Shown in pieces: positions 30,482 to 40,098 of a stretch of 41,898 bases of DNA. The stretch comes from an uncultured Gammaproteobacteria bacterium (GTDB lineage Bacteria > Pseudomonadota > Gammaproteobacteria > Poriferisulfidales > GCA-002705445). The DNA is taken from assembly GCA_913042035.1 (NCBI GenBank), contig CAJWIN010000004.1, forward strand, positions 1 to 41,898, written 5' to 3'. A model generated the notes under the pieces. That model was not told the DNA's origin. It searched no databases and worked only from the letters and a program-made list of their open reading frames with translations. Both the position numbers and the translations under genes were made by a program. Position 1 is the stretch's first letter; every line of letters begins with the position of its first letter.

Positions 30482-33040
30482 ATGAGTATTCTAAAAAGAA
30501 TTGTTGGAAGTAGGAACGATAGAATTCTTAAAGATTATAGAAAAATTTTAAATGAAGTTAATTCATTCTCAGATGAAGTCAAAATTATAAAAGATTTAGA
30601 TTTTCATCATCATACAAATCAACTTAAAAAAAAATATAAAGAAGGAAGTACCTTAGAGGAAATTTTACCATATGCTTATGCTTTAGTAAGAGAAGCGTCT
30701 GACAGGGTAATGAACATGAGACATTTTGACGAGCAGATCTTGGGAGGAATAGCTCTTCATAATGGAAAAATAGCAGAGATGAAGACAGGCGAGGGTAAAA
30801 CCTTGGTTGCAACACTTCCAGCGTACTTAAATGCCTTAACAGGAAATAGTGTTCATATAATTACAGTTAATGATTATTTGGCGAAGAGAGATTGCGAATG
30901 GATGTCAACTTTATACAATTTTTTAGGTTTGTCTACAGGCGTAATTTTATCTGGACAAAGTCTAGAAGACAAAAAAACTGCATATACATCAAATGTAATC
31001 TATGGAACTAATAATGAATTCGGTTTTGACTATTTAAGAGATAATATGGTTTATTTGCAAGAACAAAAAGTACAAAACAAATTATCATTTGCAATTATTG
31101 ATGAAGTAGATTCAATATTAATTGATGAGGCTAGAACTCCACTAATAATATCTGGTGCTACAGATGAGAGCTCAAAACTCTACAAACAAATAAATAGTTT
31201 AGTGAAAGGCTTAAAATATGGAAATGAAGATGATGAAAGTGGAGACTTTTTTTTAGATGAAAAAACAAAACAAGCATTTCTTACAGAAAAGGGACACGAT
31301 AAGTATGAAAGTTTATTATTAAAAAGTAAGATAATTGGAGATAATGAAAGTCTCTATGATCCAAATAATATTAGTTTACTTCACTATATTTCTACAGCAC
31401 TAAGAGCCCATTATTTATTTGTAAAGGATGTTGATTATATAGTAGAAGACTCCAAGGTTATTATTATAGATGAATTTACAGGAAGAAAGATGCCAGGAAG
31501 AAGATGGGGCGATGGATTACATCAATCAATTGAAGCAAAAGAAAATTTATCTATAGAAAATGAAAATCAAACTTTGGCTTCAATAACTTTTCAAAATTAT
31601 TTTAGGATTTACAAAAAGCTTTCAGGGATGACTGGAACTGCTGATACAGAATCACAGGAATTTCAAGAAATATATAAATTAGAAGTAATTTTAATACCAC
31701 CTCATAAGAAAATGATAAGAATTGATCATGGAGATTTAGTTTATCTTACTATGAAAGAAAAATATGAAGCGATCATTCAAGATGTAAAAAATTGTCAGGA
31801 AATAAACCAGCCAGTCTTAATTGGTACCGCATCAATTGAATCATCAGAATATTTATCCAAAGCTCTTTATAAAGAAAAAATTAGCCACAATGTACTTAAT
31901 GCAAAACAACATGAAAAAGAGTCAATGGTAATCGAAGACGCAGGAGTACCTGGAGGAGTTACTATAGCAACAAATATGGCAGGAAGAGGAACAGATATAG
32001 TTCTTGGTGGAAAGTCAAAAGGCAAAGATGAAAACTGGAAAGTGTTAAATGAAGAAGTTTTAAAAAATGGTGGCCTTCATGTTATTGGAACGGAAAGACA
32101 TGAATCTAGGAGGGTTGATAATCAATTGAGAGGAAGATCAGGTAGACAAGGCGATCCTGGGTCTTCAAGATTTTACTTATCTCTTGAGGATAATTTAATG
32201 AGGATATTTGCTTCAGATAAAGTTAGCACTCTTATGAAAAAATTAGGCATGGAGAAAGGAGAAGCAATAGAGCACAATTGGGTTACAAAAGCCATAGGAA
32301 ATGCACAAAAAAAAGTTGAGGGGCATAATTTTGACATAAGAAAACACTTATTAGACTATGATGACGTAGCTAACGAACAAAGAAAATATATTTATAATAA
32401 AAGAGATGAGTTTTTAAATATCGACAATAGACAAGATATTTTAGAAGTAATTCTACATGATGTTTTTACAGATTTAATAGATAACAATATAAATATTGAT
32501 GAAAAAGAAGAAGAAATAAATAATATTCTTCAAAGAGATTTCCATATCAATATAAATGCAAGAGAAATAATTTCAAGTTCAACAAAAAAAGAAGAAGCAA
32601 TTGAGAAAATACTTGACGAAATTAAGGAAGAATATAGTAAAAATATTTCAAGTTTGCCTAATGATATTTATTTAGAATTAATAAAAGATATTTTTATCAA
32701 TATTATTGATAAATCTTGGATTGATCATATTCAGGCAATGGAGCACTTAAGACAAGGGATAGGCTTAAGAAGCTATGCTCAAAAAAATCCAAAGCAAGAA
32801 TATAAAAGAGAAGCATTTGAAATGTTTGCAGAAATGCAAAATAGTGTACATTATAGCTTTATAAGTTTATTATTTAGACTAGATTATAATTCATCTAATA
32901 TTAGTAAAGATAAGCCAGAAAATAAAAATATTATTACTAGCGAAGAAAAAAGAAACATAAATGATAAAAAATCACCAAAAAATACAAAAAGAAAATCAAA
33001 AAAAAGAAACAAGAGATCAAAAAAGAACAAAAGAAAATAA
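30482..33040 (+). CDS. secA: Preprotein translocase ATPase SecA, without zinc-binding tail
   Basis: SecA (852 residues) drives proteins through SecYEG. Motor motifs are intact: MRHFDEQILGGIALH, Walker A MKTGEGKTLVATLP, YGTNNEFGFDYLRDN, Walker B/DEAD-like IDEVDSILIDEARTPL, FTGRKMPGRRWGDGLHQ, KLSGMTGTADTE, ATNMAGRGTDIVLGG and RGRSGRQGDPGSS; the helical scaffold ends about residue 800. The usual C-terminal zinc motif (CxCGSGxKxKxCH) that binds SecB and lipids is absent: the tail is a run of lysine, arginine, serine and asparagine. It lies 20 bases after the M23 peptidase gene. Confidence 0.97.
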   Translation: MSILKRIVGSRNDRILKDYRKILNEVNSFSDEVKIIKDLDFHHHTNQLKKKYKEGSTLEEILPYAYALVREASDRVMNMRHFDEQILGGIALHNGKIAEMKTGEGKTLVATLPAYLNALTGNSVHIITVNDYLAKRDCEWMSTLYNFLGLSTGVILSGQSLEDKKTAYTSNVIYGTNNEFGFDYLRDNMVYLQEQKVQNKLSFAIIDEVDSILIDEARTPLIISGATDESSKLYKQINSLVKGLKYGNEDDESGDFFLDEKTKQAFLTEKGHDKYESLLLKSKIIGDNESLYDPNNISLLHYISTALRAHYLFVKDVDYIVEDSKVIIIDEFTGRKMPGRRWGDGLHQSIEAKENLSIENENQTLASITFQNYFRIYKKLSGMTGTADTESQEFQEIYKLEVILIPPHKKMIRIDHGDLVYLTMKEKYEAIIQDVKNCQEINQPVLIGTASIESSEYLSKALYKEKISHNVLNAKQHEKESMVIEDAGVPGGVTIATNMAGRGTDIVLGGKSKGKDENWKVLNEEVLKNGGLHVIGTERHESRRVDNQLRGRSGRQGDPGSSRFYLSLEDNLMRIFASDKVSTLMKKLGMEKGEAIEHNWVTKAIGNAQKKVEGHNFDIRKHLLDYDDVANEQRKYIYNKRDEFLNIDNRQDILEVILHDVFTDLIDNNINIDEKEEEINNILQRDFHININAREIISSSTKKEEAIEKILDEIKEEYSKNISSLPNDIYLELIKDIFINIIDKSWIDHIQAMEHLRQGIGLRSYAQKNPKQEYKREAFEMFAEMQNSVHYSFISLLFRLDYNSSNISKDKPENKNIITSEEKRNINDKKSPKNTKRKSKKRNKRSKKNKRK

Positions 33041-33073
33041 TATTTCATAATATTATGAAACACGTAACCTAAG

Positions 33074-34285
33074 ATGTTGAAGAGAAAAAATACAAAAACT
33101 TATGCCGTTGAAGGAATACAATTGTCATCTGTTTGCTCAGAAATGTACCCAAAAAGAAGATATGACTTATCATTGGTGAAAATTTGTGATGGATCTGTTA
33201 TTTCTGGTGTTTTTACAAAAAATAAGGCTAAGGCTGCACCAGTTATAGTTTCTCAAAAGCACATAAAATATAAAAATCCAAAATACCTTATAGTAAATGC
33301 TGGTAATGCTAATGCTGGAACTGGAATAGAAGGCGTTAATGATATTAAGGCTTATTGTAAAATATTGTCTGACGAAACATCTTGTAGTTTTAAGGATATT
33401 TTAGTTTTTTCAACTGGCGTAATTGGACAGAGAATAAAAGTAAATAATATAAAAAAAAGCATCCCAAAACTTATAAAAAAGATGAAAGAAGATAATTGGG
33501 ATAATTTTTCAAAATCAATTTTAACAACCGATACTTGTACTAAAAAAATTTCGAAAAGATTTAAAATAGGAAATGAGATAGTTACAATATCAGGCGTTGC
33601 TAAAGGTTCAGGAATGATTATGCCCAATATGGCAACTATGCTTTCATTTGTGGCAACAAATATAAAAATCAGTAAAAAAGAACTTGATAAAATATTAAAA
33701 AAAATAACAGATAAATCATATAATATGATAACAGTTGATAGTGATACATCTACAAATGATTCAAGTATATTAATATCGTCTTGTAAAACTAAAACCAGCT
33801 ATGAGAAACTAAGTGCTACCGACAAAAAGAAGTTTTATTCACATATGGAATCAGTATATATAGGCCTTGCTAAAAAAATAATTAGAGATGCTGAAGGTGC
33901 TACGAAGTTTATTTCAATAAATATTAAAAAAATAAAAAATAAAAAATATGGAAAAAATATTGGTATGAATATAGCCAATTCGCCACTGGTTAAAACTGCT
34001 TTGTTTGCAGAGGATCCTAATTGGGGAAGAATACTTTCAGCCATAGGAAACTCTGAAATACAAACAAAAGACATTAATAAATTAGAAATCTATCTAGGTA
34101 AATATTTAATATTTAAAAATAATATGCTTAATAAAAAATACAAAGAAAGTTCTACAATTAAATATTTAAAACAAAAGAATATTGAAATTAACATAGTTCT
34201 AAACAATGGTAATGAAGAAGTTACCGTTTGGACATCAGATTTAACACATAAATATATTAAAATTAATGCAGAATACAGAAGTTGA
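33074..34285 (+). CDS. argJ: Bifunctional ornithine acetyltransferase/N-acetylglutamate synthase ArgJ
   Basis: ArgJ (403 residues) transfers the acetyl group from N-acetylornithine to glutamate, making arginine synthesis cyclic. The self-cleavage site is seen in KGSGMIMPNMATMLSF, with Thr188 as the nucleophile of the new beta chain. Other motifs: YLIVNAGNANAGTG, FSTGVIGQRI, VDSDTSTNDSSI, RDAEGATKFI and FAEDPNWGRILSAIG. Length is normal. The secA-argJ order is conserved in gammaproteobacteria. Whether it also uses acetyl-CoA cannot be decided from sequence. Confidence 0.97.
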   Translation: MLKRKNTKTYAVEGIQLSSVCSEMYPKRRYDLSLVKICDGSVISGVFTKNKAKAAPVIVSQKHIKYKNPKYLIVNAGNANAGTGIEGVNDIKAYCKILSDETSCSFKDILVFSTGVIGQRIKVNNIKKSIPKLIKKMKEDNWDNFSKSILTTDTCTKKISKRFKIGNEIVTISGVAKGSGMIMPNMATMLSFVATNIKISKKELDKILKKITDKSYNMITVDSDTSTNDSSILISSCKTKTSYEKLSATDKKKFYSHMESVYIGLAKKIIRDAEGATKFISINIKKIKNKKYGKNIGMNIANSPLVKTALFAEDPNWGRILSAIGNSEIQTKDINKLEIYLGKYLIFKNNMLNKKYKESSTIKYLKQKNIEINIVLNNGNEEVTVWTSDLTHKYIKINAEYRS

Positions 34286-34853
34286 TATAAAAAAATATGA
34301 TGCATATTTTATAACTCCAAATTATTATAATAATATTTCAAAAAATTATTTTAAGAAAATTGAAAAAATTCTAGACCACGGTGTAAAAATACTGCGATTT
34401 AGGTCAAAAAATTTATCTGAAGATCAGTATTGCGTTATCGCAAAAAAAATATATAAACTTTGTCAGAAATATAATTCCTTATTTATTATAAGTGATTTAA
34501 ATAATTTTAGTAAAAATAAGTATTGCGATGGTGTTCATTTAACGTCAAATAATATATTACATGGGAATATCAAAGCAATTTCATCAAATTATATAATTAT
34601 TGGATCATGTCATAACATAAATGAAATAAAAATTTGTAATAAATTAAAATTTAAATTTGTAGTTATTTCTCCGGTACTCAACACTGGAGGTAAAACTGGT
34701 ATTGGTTGGAATAATTTCAAAAAACTTACTGATACGTCGAATATACCAGTTTTTGCCTTAGGAGGAATGGATTATAAAAGAGATATAAATATAGTTAAAA
34801 GCTATGGTGGTGTTGGAATTGCTTCAATTTCTTACTTTTACAAATTATTTTGA
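34266..34853 (+). CDS. ThiE-like (thiamine phosphate synthase-like) protein lacking a MutT domain
   Basis: A 195-residue TIM-barrel protein of the thiamine-phosphate synthase superfamily. Recognisable segments are VKILRFRSKN, YCDGVHLTSNNIL, IIGSCHNINEIKIC, VVISPVLNTGGKTGIGWNNFKKL and VFALGGM. The SCHN and GWNNF forms fit the ThiE-like half of the bifunctional Nudix (MutT)/ThiE-like proteins that follow argJ in many gammaproteobacteria better than classical ThiE. The Nudix half (GX5EX7REUXEEXGU) is absent. The gene overlaps argJ by 20 bases, leaving no room for a remnant, and overlaps the convergent zapD by nine. The role of this ThiE-like domain, here and in the fusions, is not established; true thiamine phosphate synthase activity is an alternative. 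Confidence 0.82.
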   Translation: MQNTEVDIKKYDAYFITPNYYNNISKNYFKKIEKILDHGVKILRFRSKNLSEDQYCVIAKKIYKLCQKYNSLFIISDLNNFSKNKYCDGVHLTSNNILHGNIKAISSNYIIIGSCHNINEIKICNKLKFKFVVISPVLNTGGKTGIGWNNFKKLTDTSNIPVFALGGMDYKRDINIVKSYGGVGIASISYFYKLF

Positions 34854-35618
34854 GGCTGACATTGAAAGTCCAAAATCAAGACTTCCATCAATCACTTTTG
34901 ATAATCTATTATTCCCATATGATGTCTTAAATAGTATATTTATATTTTGTGTACTAACACTAATATCGGGATAAATATTAATATTATTTTCAAGCTTAAC
35001 TCTTATTAGATCAATTTTTGTAGATTTATCAAGTTTTGTTTCAAAAAAAGAATCTGTTATTGAAATATTTTTAAATTTTGAAATAGTCCTTTTAATATCT
35101 AATATTAATATTGATGATAAAAAAATTATATTAAAAGGCGAATACCAATTATTAATATTTTCTATAATCATAGTTTTATTAGAAGAAAGAAAATTTAAGT
35201 ATGCTGGCATATCAAAAAAATTATTGCCAGCAGGTATATGACACTTACTTTTTATTTGCATTAGAAAGTCATTATCACTAATTGACTTAGACGGGTTGCT
35301 ATCGCTATTATTTAGTTCTTCTATATGTGTCTTTACCGCATTATAAAATTCATCATATTTAATTAAATCTATACTTTCATTATCTTTAAGATATTTCAAA
35401 TAAACTAAAATTCTTTCTAATTCTTTAAGAAGTTCCATTTTAATATTTATTCTAAAAATAAAATCTGACATTTCTATTAGTGTAATAATTGAGGACTTAA
35501 TTGACCAAATATCATCTTTCTTCAAAGAGCAATTAAATTTTTCACTCAAGTATTCACATTTAAGAAAATTTCTTACATTTTCCGAAACAGGCTGTTCATA
35601 TATAATAAAATTATTCAT
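34845..35618 (-). CDS. zapD: Cell division protein ZapD (DUF1342)
   Basis: ZapD (YacF, 257 residues) binds the FtsZ C-terminal peptide and bundles filaments at the Z ring. The start IIYEQPVSENVRNFLKCEYL matches the conserved N-terminal segment (FEYPLNERIRTYLRLE-like), and CHIPAGNNFFDMPAYLNFL corresponds to the conserved C(x)IPGG-type segment, followed by a beta-rich C-terminal half. Overall identity looks low. It lies three bases after coaE, the conserved pairing; the small yacG gene often found between or next to them is not present. It shows that the relocated FtsZ here still has a regulatory partner. Confidence 0.9.
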   Translation of the reverse strand: MNNFIIYEQPVSENVRNFLKCEYLSEKFNCSLKKDDIWSIKSSIITLIEMSDFIFRINIKMELLKELERILVYLKYLKDNESIDLIKYDEFYNAVKTHIEELNNSDSNPSKSISDNDFLMQIKSKCHIPAGNNFFDMPAYLNFLSSNKTMIIENINNWYSPFNIIFLSSILILDIKRTISKFKNISITDSFFETKLDKSTKIDLIRVKLENNINIYPDISVSTQNINILFKTSYGNNRLSKVIDGSLDFGLSMSASK

Positions 35619-35621
35619 ATA

Positions 35622-36179
35622 TTAATCTATTATTTTAATAATTTTTTCTTTGAGATCAGAGATTGTTCCATTATTTTCAATACTATATTTACTTATATTT
35701 ATATAGTTATCTATAGAATTTTGATAATTAAAAATATTATCGATCATATCTTTATCATAATTCTCTCTTTTCTCAACTCTTTTTCTTCTTATTAATTCGT
35801 CAGAAAAAATATATATCATTTCATATTTTTTAAAAAAAATACTATTTCTTATTATTGGCATTATAAAAATAATATTATTTTTATACTTATTTTCAATTTC
35901 TTGAAATTCTGAAAAAATTATTGGTTGTATAAGATTTTCTACTTTCTGCATTATATCATTATTATTAAAAACTAATTTTCTGAGTAAATCTATATTTAAA
36001 ACACCATTATCAACTAAGTCTGATGATATTGCGCCTAGTTTTTCTATAATATAATCTTTTTTATATAAATTTCTAACCATACTATCTGCACAAAAGCACG
36101 AGTAGCTTAACTCTTGTAATATTTTTTGTGCTTCAGATTTCCCTGCCCCAATTTGCCCAGTTAATATATATGTATTCAA
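35622..36179 (-). CDS. coaE: Dephospho-CoA kinase CoaE
   Basis: CoaE phosphorylates dephospho-CoA, the last step of coenzyme A synthesis. The P-loop TGQIGAGKSEAQ is followed by the CFCADSMVRNLY segment (family: D-A-D-x-I-x-R), a mid-region NIIFIMPI matching the usual DxPLL-type strand, and IFSDELIRRKRVEKRE as the lid. The start chosen is TTG at 36179, because GAAGG lies at a good distance and the P-loop then falls near residue 8 as in the family; an ATG at 36224 (15 residues longer) is possible but has no visible ribosome site and would crowd the divergent nadE. Confidence 0.88.
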   Translation of the reverse strand: MNTYILTGQIGAGKSEAQKILQELSYSCFCADSMVRNLYKKDYIIEKLGAISSDLVDNGVLNIDLLRKLVFNNNDIMQKVENLIQPIIFSEFQEIENKYKNNIIFIMPIIRNSIFFKKYEMIYIFSDELIRRKRVEKRENYDKDMIDNIFNYQNSIDNYINISKYSIENNGTISDLKEKIIKIID

Positions 36180-36242
36180 TTTAAATACCTTCACATTTTT
36201 GTTCAAATATATGTTATATATCATATATTAATCAGGAATTTT

Positions 36243-37886
36243 TTGCATATTATGAAAGGAAAAGTTGAATTTATTATTGCCCAATTTAATGCTGTTGTTG
36301 GTGATATTGAGGGTAATTTAGAAAAAATAATTGATATTATTGATAAAAATAGGAAACTTAATGCTCCTAAAGTATTTGTATTTCCGGAACTGGCGTTATG
36401 TGGATACTCTCCAGAAGATCTCTTATTTAGAGAAGATTTTTCTGTCAAAATAAATAAATCTATTGCTAAAATACAAGACTATATAAAAAGTAATGAATAT
36501 TTAATTTTAGGCGCCCCAAGATATTCCGATGATTTTTCAAAAGTTTTTAACAGCGCCTATATTATACACAATAAAAAATTACTAGATATATATGATAAGC
36601 AATTTCTTCCAAATTATGGAGTGTTCGATGAAAAAAGATATTTTGATCAAGGAAAAAAAAATACTGTAATTAATATTGAAGGAAATAAAATTGGTATTTT
36701 AATTTGTGAGGACTCATGGAACTTATCCTCTCTATATGATAATGATTTGGAGGATATAGATTTTCTTATAAGTATTAACGCTTCTCCATTTGAAAAGGGA
36801 AAAGATGAAAAAAGAAAAAAATATTTCATGGATATAGCATCTAGATACAAATTTAATCTTATCTATTTGAATACCGTTGGCGGACAAGATGAAATTGTCT
36901 TTGACGGATCTTCATTTATAGTTAATAAAAAAGGTGAAATTATAAATTCATGTAATGCATTCTTAGAAGAAAACTATAATTTTTTTATTAATGATGGAGA
37001 ATTTTCAGATAAATCTTCATTTAATCACTACATAAAAGATGAAGATAATGAAAATGAGCTTTATCAGGCGATTAAAATAGGTACTTATGATTACATTAAT
37101 AAAAGTAGTCTTAATGGCGTTATTTTAGGTTTATCAGGAGGAATTGATTCAGCTTTAACTCTTGCTATTGCAAGTGACATCTTTGATAAAGAAGACATCG
37201 AGGCTGTATTATTACCATCAATTTTTACATCAGACTTAAGTATACAGCTAGCAAAAGAACAATGTGAAATATTAAATATTAATTATTCAATTATAAGTAT
37301 CAAGGATGTCAATGATGCTGCAAATAAAACTCTTGAAAATCGTTTTGAAGGCCTAATAAATGATGTGACTGAAGAAAATATTCAAGCAAGAGCAAGAGGT
37401 TTGCTTTTAATGTCTATATCAAATAAAACTGGAAAAGTTTTATTAACAACTGGTAATAAAAGTGAGCTTGCAGTTGGATATTCCACTCTATATGGTGATA
37501 TGTGTGGAAGTTTTGCTCCGCTGAAAGATTTGTATAAAAGTGAAGTATATGAATTATCAAAATGGAGAAATAAAAAAGCAATCGCTATTCCTGAAGCCGT
37601 AATTGAAAGAATGCCTACTGCAGAGCTTTCACATGATCAGTACGATATAGATACACTTCCACCTTACGACATACTAGACGTAATACTGAAATCATTTATT
37701 GAAGAGAAAAAATCACTAGACGAAATATGTAATATGGGATACGAAAGAAACTTAGTAACAAAAATAATAAATATGGTTATTGGAAGCGAATATAAGAGAA
37801 GGCAATATTCTCCTGGAGTTAAAGTGAACCCAGAATCATTTGGAAGAGATAGAAGATTTCCAATTGTATCTAAATTTAAATATTAA
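36243..37886 (+). CDS. nadE: Glutamine-dependent NAD+ synthetase NadE
   Basis: A two-domain NAD synthetase (547 residues). The N-terminal nitrilase-type glutaminase shows its catalytic triad in FPELALCGYSPEDLL (Glu), DKQFLPNYGVFDE (Lys) and LICEDSW (Cys); the C-terminal synthetase domain has the ATP loop GLSGGIDSALTLAIA and TTGNKSELAVGYSTLYGD. It therefore takes ammonia from glutamine to amidate nicotinate adenine dinucleotide. TTG at 36243 lies five bases after AGGA (36234-36237); the ATG at 36252 (three residues shorter) is the alternative but is 14 bases from that site. It is divergent from coaE and convergent with bamD, one base apart. Confidence 0.96.
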   Translation: MHIMKGKVEFIIAQFNAVVGDIEGNLEKIIDIIDKNRKLNAPKVFVFPELALCGYSPEDLLFREDFSVKINKSIAKIQDYIKSNEYLILGAPRYSDDFSKVFNSAYIIHNKKLLDIYDKQFLPNYGVFDEKRYFDQGKKNTVINIEGNKIGILICEDSWNLSSLYDNDLEDIDFLISINASPFEKGKDEKRKKYFMDIASRYKFNLIYLNTVGGQDEIVFDGSSFIVNKKGEIINSCNAFLEENYNFFINDGEFSDKSSFNHYIKDEDNENELYQAIKIGTYDYINKSSLNGVILGLSGGIDSALTLAIASDIFDKEDIEAVLLPSIFTSDLSIQLAKEQCEILNINYSIISIKDVNDAANKTLENRFEGLINDVTEENIQARARGLLLMSISNKTGKVLLTTGNKSELAVGYSTLYGDMCGSFAPLKDLYKSEVYELSKWRNKKAIAIPEAVIERMPTAELSHDQYDIDTLPPYDILDVILKSFIEEKKSLDEICNMGYERNLVTKIINMVIGSEYKRRQYSPGVKVNPESFGRDRRFPIVSKFKY

Positions 37887-37887
37887 T

Positions 37888-39132
37888 CTACTCTAATAAT
37901 TGTATTACTTCGTCTTCAGAATCAACAATTTTTATTTTCTCATTATCTTTATTAATTAAATCAGCTCCGCTATTTTTTTCCTCATCAGTTTTCTTAGTTT
38001 CATTAGTAATCTCTCCAACAATAATATCTTTTACTAGCAAATCAGTTTTATCTTCCTTAAAAAAATAGTTTAAAAGATTTATTTGTTCTTCATCGTTTTT
38101 TACAGTTATTTTTTTATTATTCAAAGTATGTACTATAGAGTATCTTTCTGGTTTGATATTTCTTGGAATTTCTACTAAATTTTCATTTGTGAAATATTCT
38201 ACATTATATACCCCGCTAAAATTGTCTACGCTTTGATTTTCTATATCAAAGCCCATTTTTATTGCAATATCATCTGCAAATTCACTTAAAGCTATCGCGT
38301 TAGCTCTAACTTTATTATCTAAAATATCGCTAAAGTAAACAGACTCATAATTAGGATAATTCTTCTGAATAATTTTATTAATCATTCTTGAGCTGTCAGT
38401 CATCATTAGTAATTCATATGATTTTTCTAGAAAAAATAGTGCATCTATATTTGCAGGTGCTCCTGGGTATTTTTCTATTAAATAATTACATCTGTTAATT
38501 ACAGCTATGTAAGCTTTTCTTTTAAAATAGTAGTTGGAAACATGTAATTCATATGAAGCTAGTGTATTTCTTAAATACACCATTCTTTTCATAGAATCTT
38601 TAACATATTTAGAATTTTTATAATTATTATATATATATTTAAAATCTTCATAAGATGATCTTATATTTACCGGATCTTTATCTACATGAACGTGTGGAAG
38701 TACAAAATTAAAAAATGTTTTTCCTCTGTCAAAATTTGTCAAACCCCTCAAATAATATGCATAGGGCAAAAGCTTACTTGTATTGTTCATAGATATGAAT
38801 CTATCTATAATTGCAATTGTAGGATCCCATCTTTTTAATTTATAATTCGCATATGCAAGCTCTATATGACTTTGTTCTGCAAATTCTGAAAAGGGGTGAT
38901 TAGCCTCAATTTCTCTGTAACCTTCTATAGCATCTTCATATTGTTCCCTTTGTAAAGCACCTTTAGCAGTATTATAAATTTGCTCTACTGACAGTATTTC
39001 TTCACCCGAATTAATAGTGTTACCAAATCTATCAATATCTTCTCCTTCTGCTTTACCCTGAAAACTAGAGCATCCAGAAAGAACAGAAATTAAGAGTATA
39101 TAAATAGCTATTTTTATCATATTCTTATGCAT
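37888..39132 (-). CDS. bamD: Outer membrane assembly lipoprotein BamD with long C-terminal extension
   Basis: BamD is the essential lipoprotein of the Bam machine that inserts beta-barrel proteins. The signal peptide ends LSGC, lipid on Cys21. Residues about 48-265 form TPR-type helix pairs, with family segments YNTAKGALQREQYEDAIEGYREIEANHPFS (shown only in part in most homologues), LRGLTNFDRG, YLRNTLASYELHVSNYYFKRKAY and NRCNYLIEKYPGAP. At 414 residues the protein is about 150 longer than E. coli BamD (245). The extra part has no recognisable domain; its last 60 residues are acidic and low-complexity. It is divergent from rluD, the usual neighbour. ATG at 39120 is an alternative start. Confidence 0.92.
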   Translation of the reverse strand: MHKNMIKIAIYILLISVLSGCSSFQGKAEGEDIDRFGNTINSGEEILSVEQIYNTAKGALQREQYEDAIEGYREIEANHPFSEFAEQSHIELAYANYKLKRWDPTIAIIDRFISMNNTSKLLPYAYYLRGLTNFDRGKTFFNFVLPHVHVDKDPVNIRSSYEDFKYIYNNYKNSKYVKDSMKRMVYLRNTLASYELHVSNYYFKRKAYIAVINRCNYLIEKYPGAPANIDALFFLEKSYELLMMTDSSRMINKIIQKNYPNYESVYFSDILDNKVRANAIALSEFADDIAIKMGFDIENQSVDNFSGVYNVEYFTNENLVEIPRNIKPERYSIVHTLNNKKITVKNDEEQINLLNYFFKEDKTDLLVKDIIVGEITNETKKTDEEKNSGADLINKDNEKIKIVDSEDEVIQLLE

Positions 39133-39156
39133 AATGTTAAATAATAAAGTTTTTAC

Positions 39157-40098
39157 ATGAACAACGAAATTAAAAGAAACGATATTATAGAATATATAAT
39201 ATCAGAAGAAAGTAAAGGTTTAAGAGTAGATCAGGGAATAGCTATAGAAAATAAGCAATTTTCAAGAAGTTTAATCCAAAAATGGATTAGAGATGGACTT
39301 ATAAAGGTTAATAATAAAATTGTTAAATCAAAAAATATATTATTAGAAAATGATAAAATTACAATAACTCCAATTGATAATATAAATACAGAATATATAG
39401 ATCCACAGAATATAAAAATAGATATTGTCTACGAAGATAAATATCTTATTGTTATTAATAAAGCAAATAATATTATTTGTCATCCTGCAGCAGGGCATAA
39501 TAATGACACCATTGCTAACGGAATGGTTTACTTATTTCCAGAGTTAAAAAATCTTCCAAGGGCAGGATTAATACATCGGCTAGATAAAAATACTACTGGG
39601 TTATTGATAATTGCTAGAACAATAGAAAGCTACACAGCATTAGTCAAAAGTATGCAAGACCGTAAAATTTCTAGACACTACATCGCTTACTGTCATGGTT
39701 TAGTAATGAAAAATGATTTAATAAACCAACCAATTTCAAGACATAAGACAGATAGAAAAAAAATGGGAGTGAGCATTAATGGGAAAGAAGCTATAACTGA
39801 ATATAGTGTAATCAAAAATTATATAAGAAGTACAAAATTAAAATTAAAACTTCAAACTGGTAGAACACATCAAATTAGAGTACATATGCAGTATATTGGT
39901 TTTCCATTAATTGGAGATCAAACTTACGGCTTAAAAGTATGTAAAAAAAATGAAAATATTAGGTTATTTACAAGGCAGGCATTACATGCAGAAAGTTTAA
40001 GCTTTACACATCCAATAACAAATAAAAATATTAATATCCAATCAGAATTACCGGATGATCTAATCAAACTTGAAAATATATTAAATAATGAGCAATAA
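39157..40098 (+). CDS. rluD: 23S rRNA pseudouridine synthase RluD
   Basis: RluD (313 residues) makes pseudouridines 1911, 1915 and 1917 in helix 69 of 23S rRNA in E. coli. An N-terminal S4 RNA-binding domain (LRVDQGIAIENKQFSRSLIQ to NKIVKSKNILLENDKI) precedes the RsuA/RluA catalytic domain with LIHRLDKNTTGLLIIAR, containing the catalytic aspartate in RLDK, and LQTGRTHQIRVHMQYIGFPLIGD. The close pairing with bamD (divergent) and pgeF (overlap of 11 bases downstream) supports RluD rather than RluC or RluA. Confidence 0.95.
   Translation: MNNEIKRNDIIEYIISEESKGLRVDQGIAIENKQFSRSLIQKWIRDGLIKVNNKIVKSKNILLENDKITITPIDNINTEYIDPQNIKIDIVYEDKYLIVINKANNIICHPAAGHNNDTIANGMVYLFPELKNLPRAGLIHRLDKNTTGLLIIARTIESYTALVKSMQDRKISRHYIAYCHGLVMKNDLINQPISRHKTDRKKMGVSINGKEAITEYSVIKNYIRSTKLKLKLQTGRTHQIRVHMQYIGFPLIGDQTYGLKVCKKNENIRLFTRQALHAESLSFTHPITNKNINIQSELPDDLIKLENILNNEQ

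Noticed and set aside
36205-36228. ATATATG/CATATAT palindrome between coaE and nadE
   Set aside because: Such palindromes are expected by chance in very AT-rich DNA and no repeat of it was seen.
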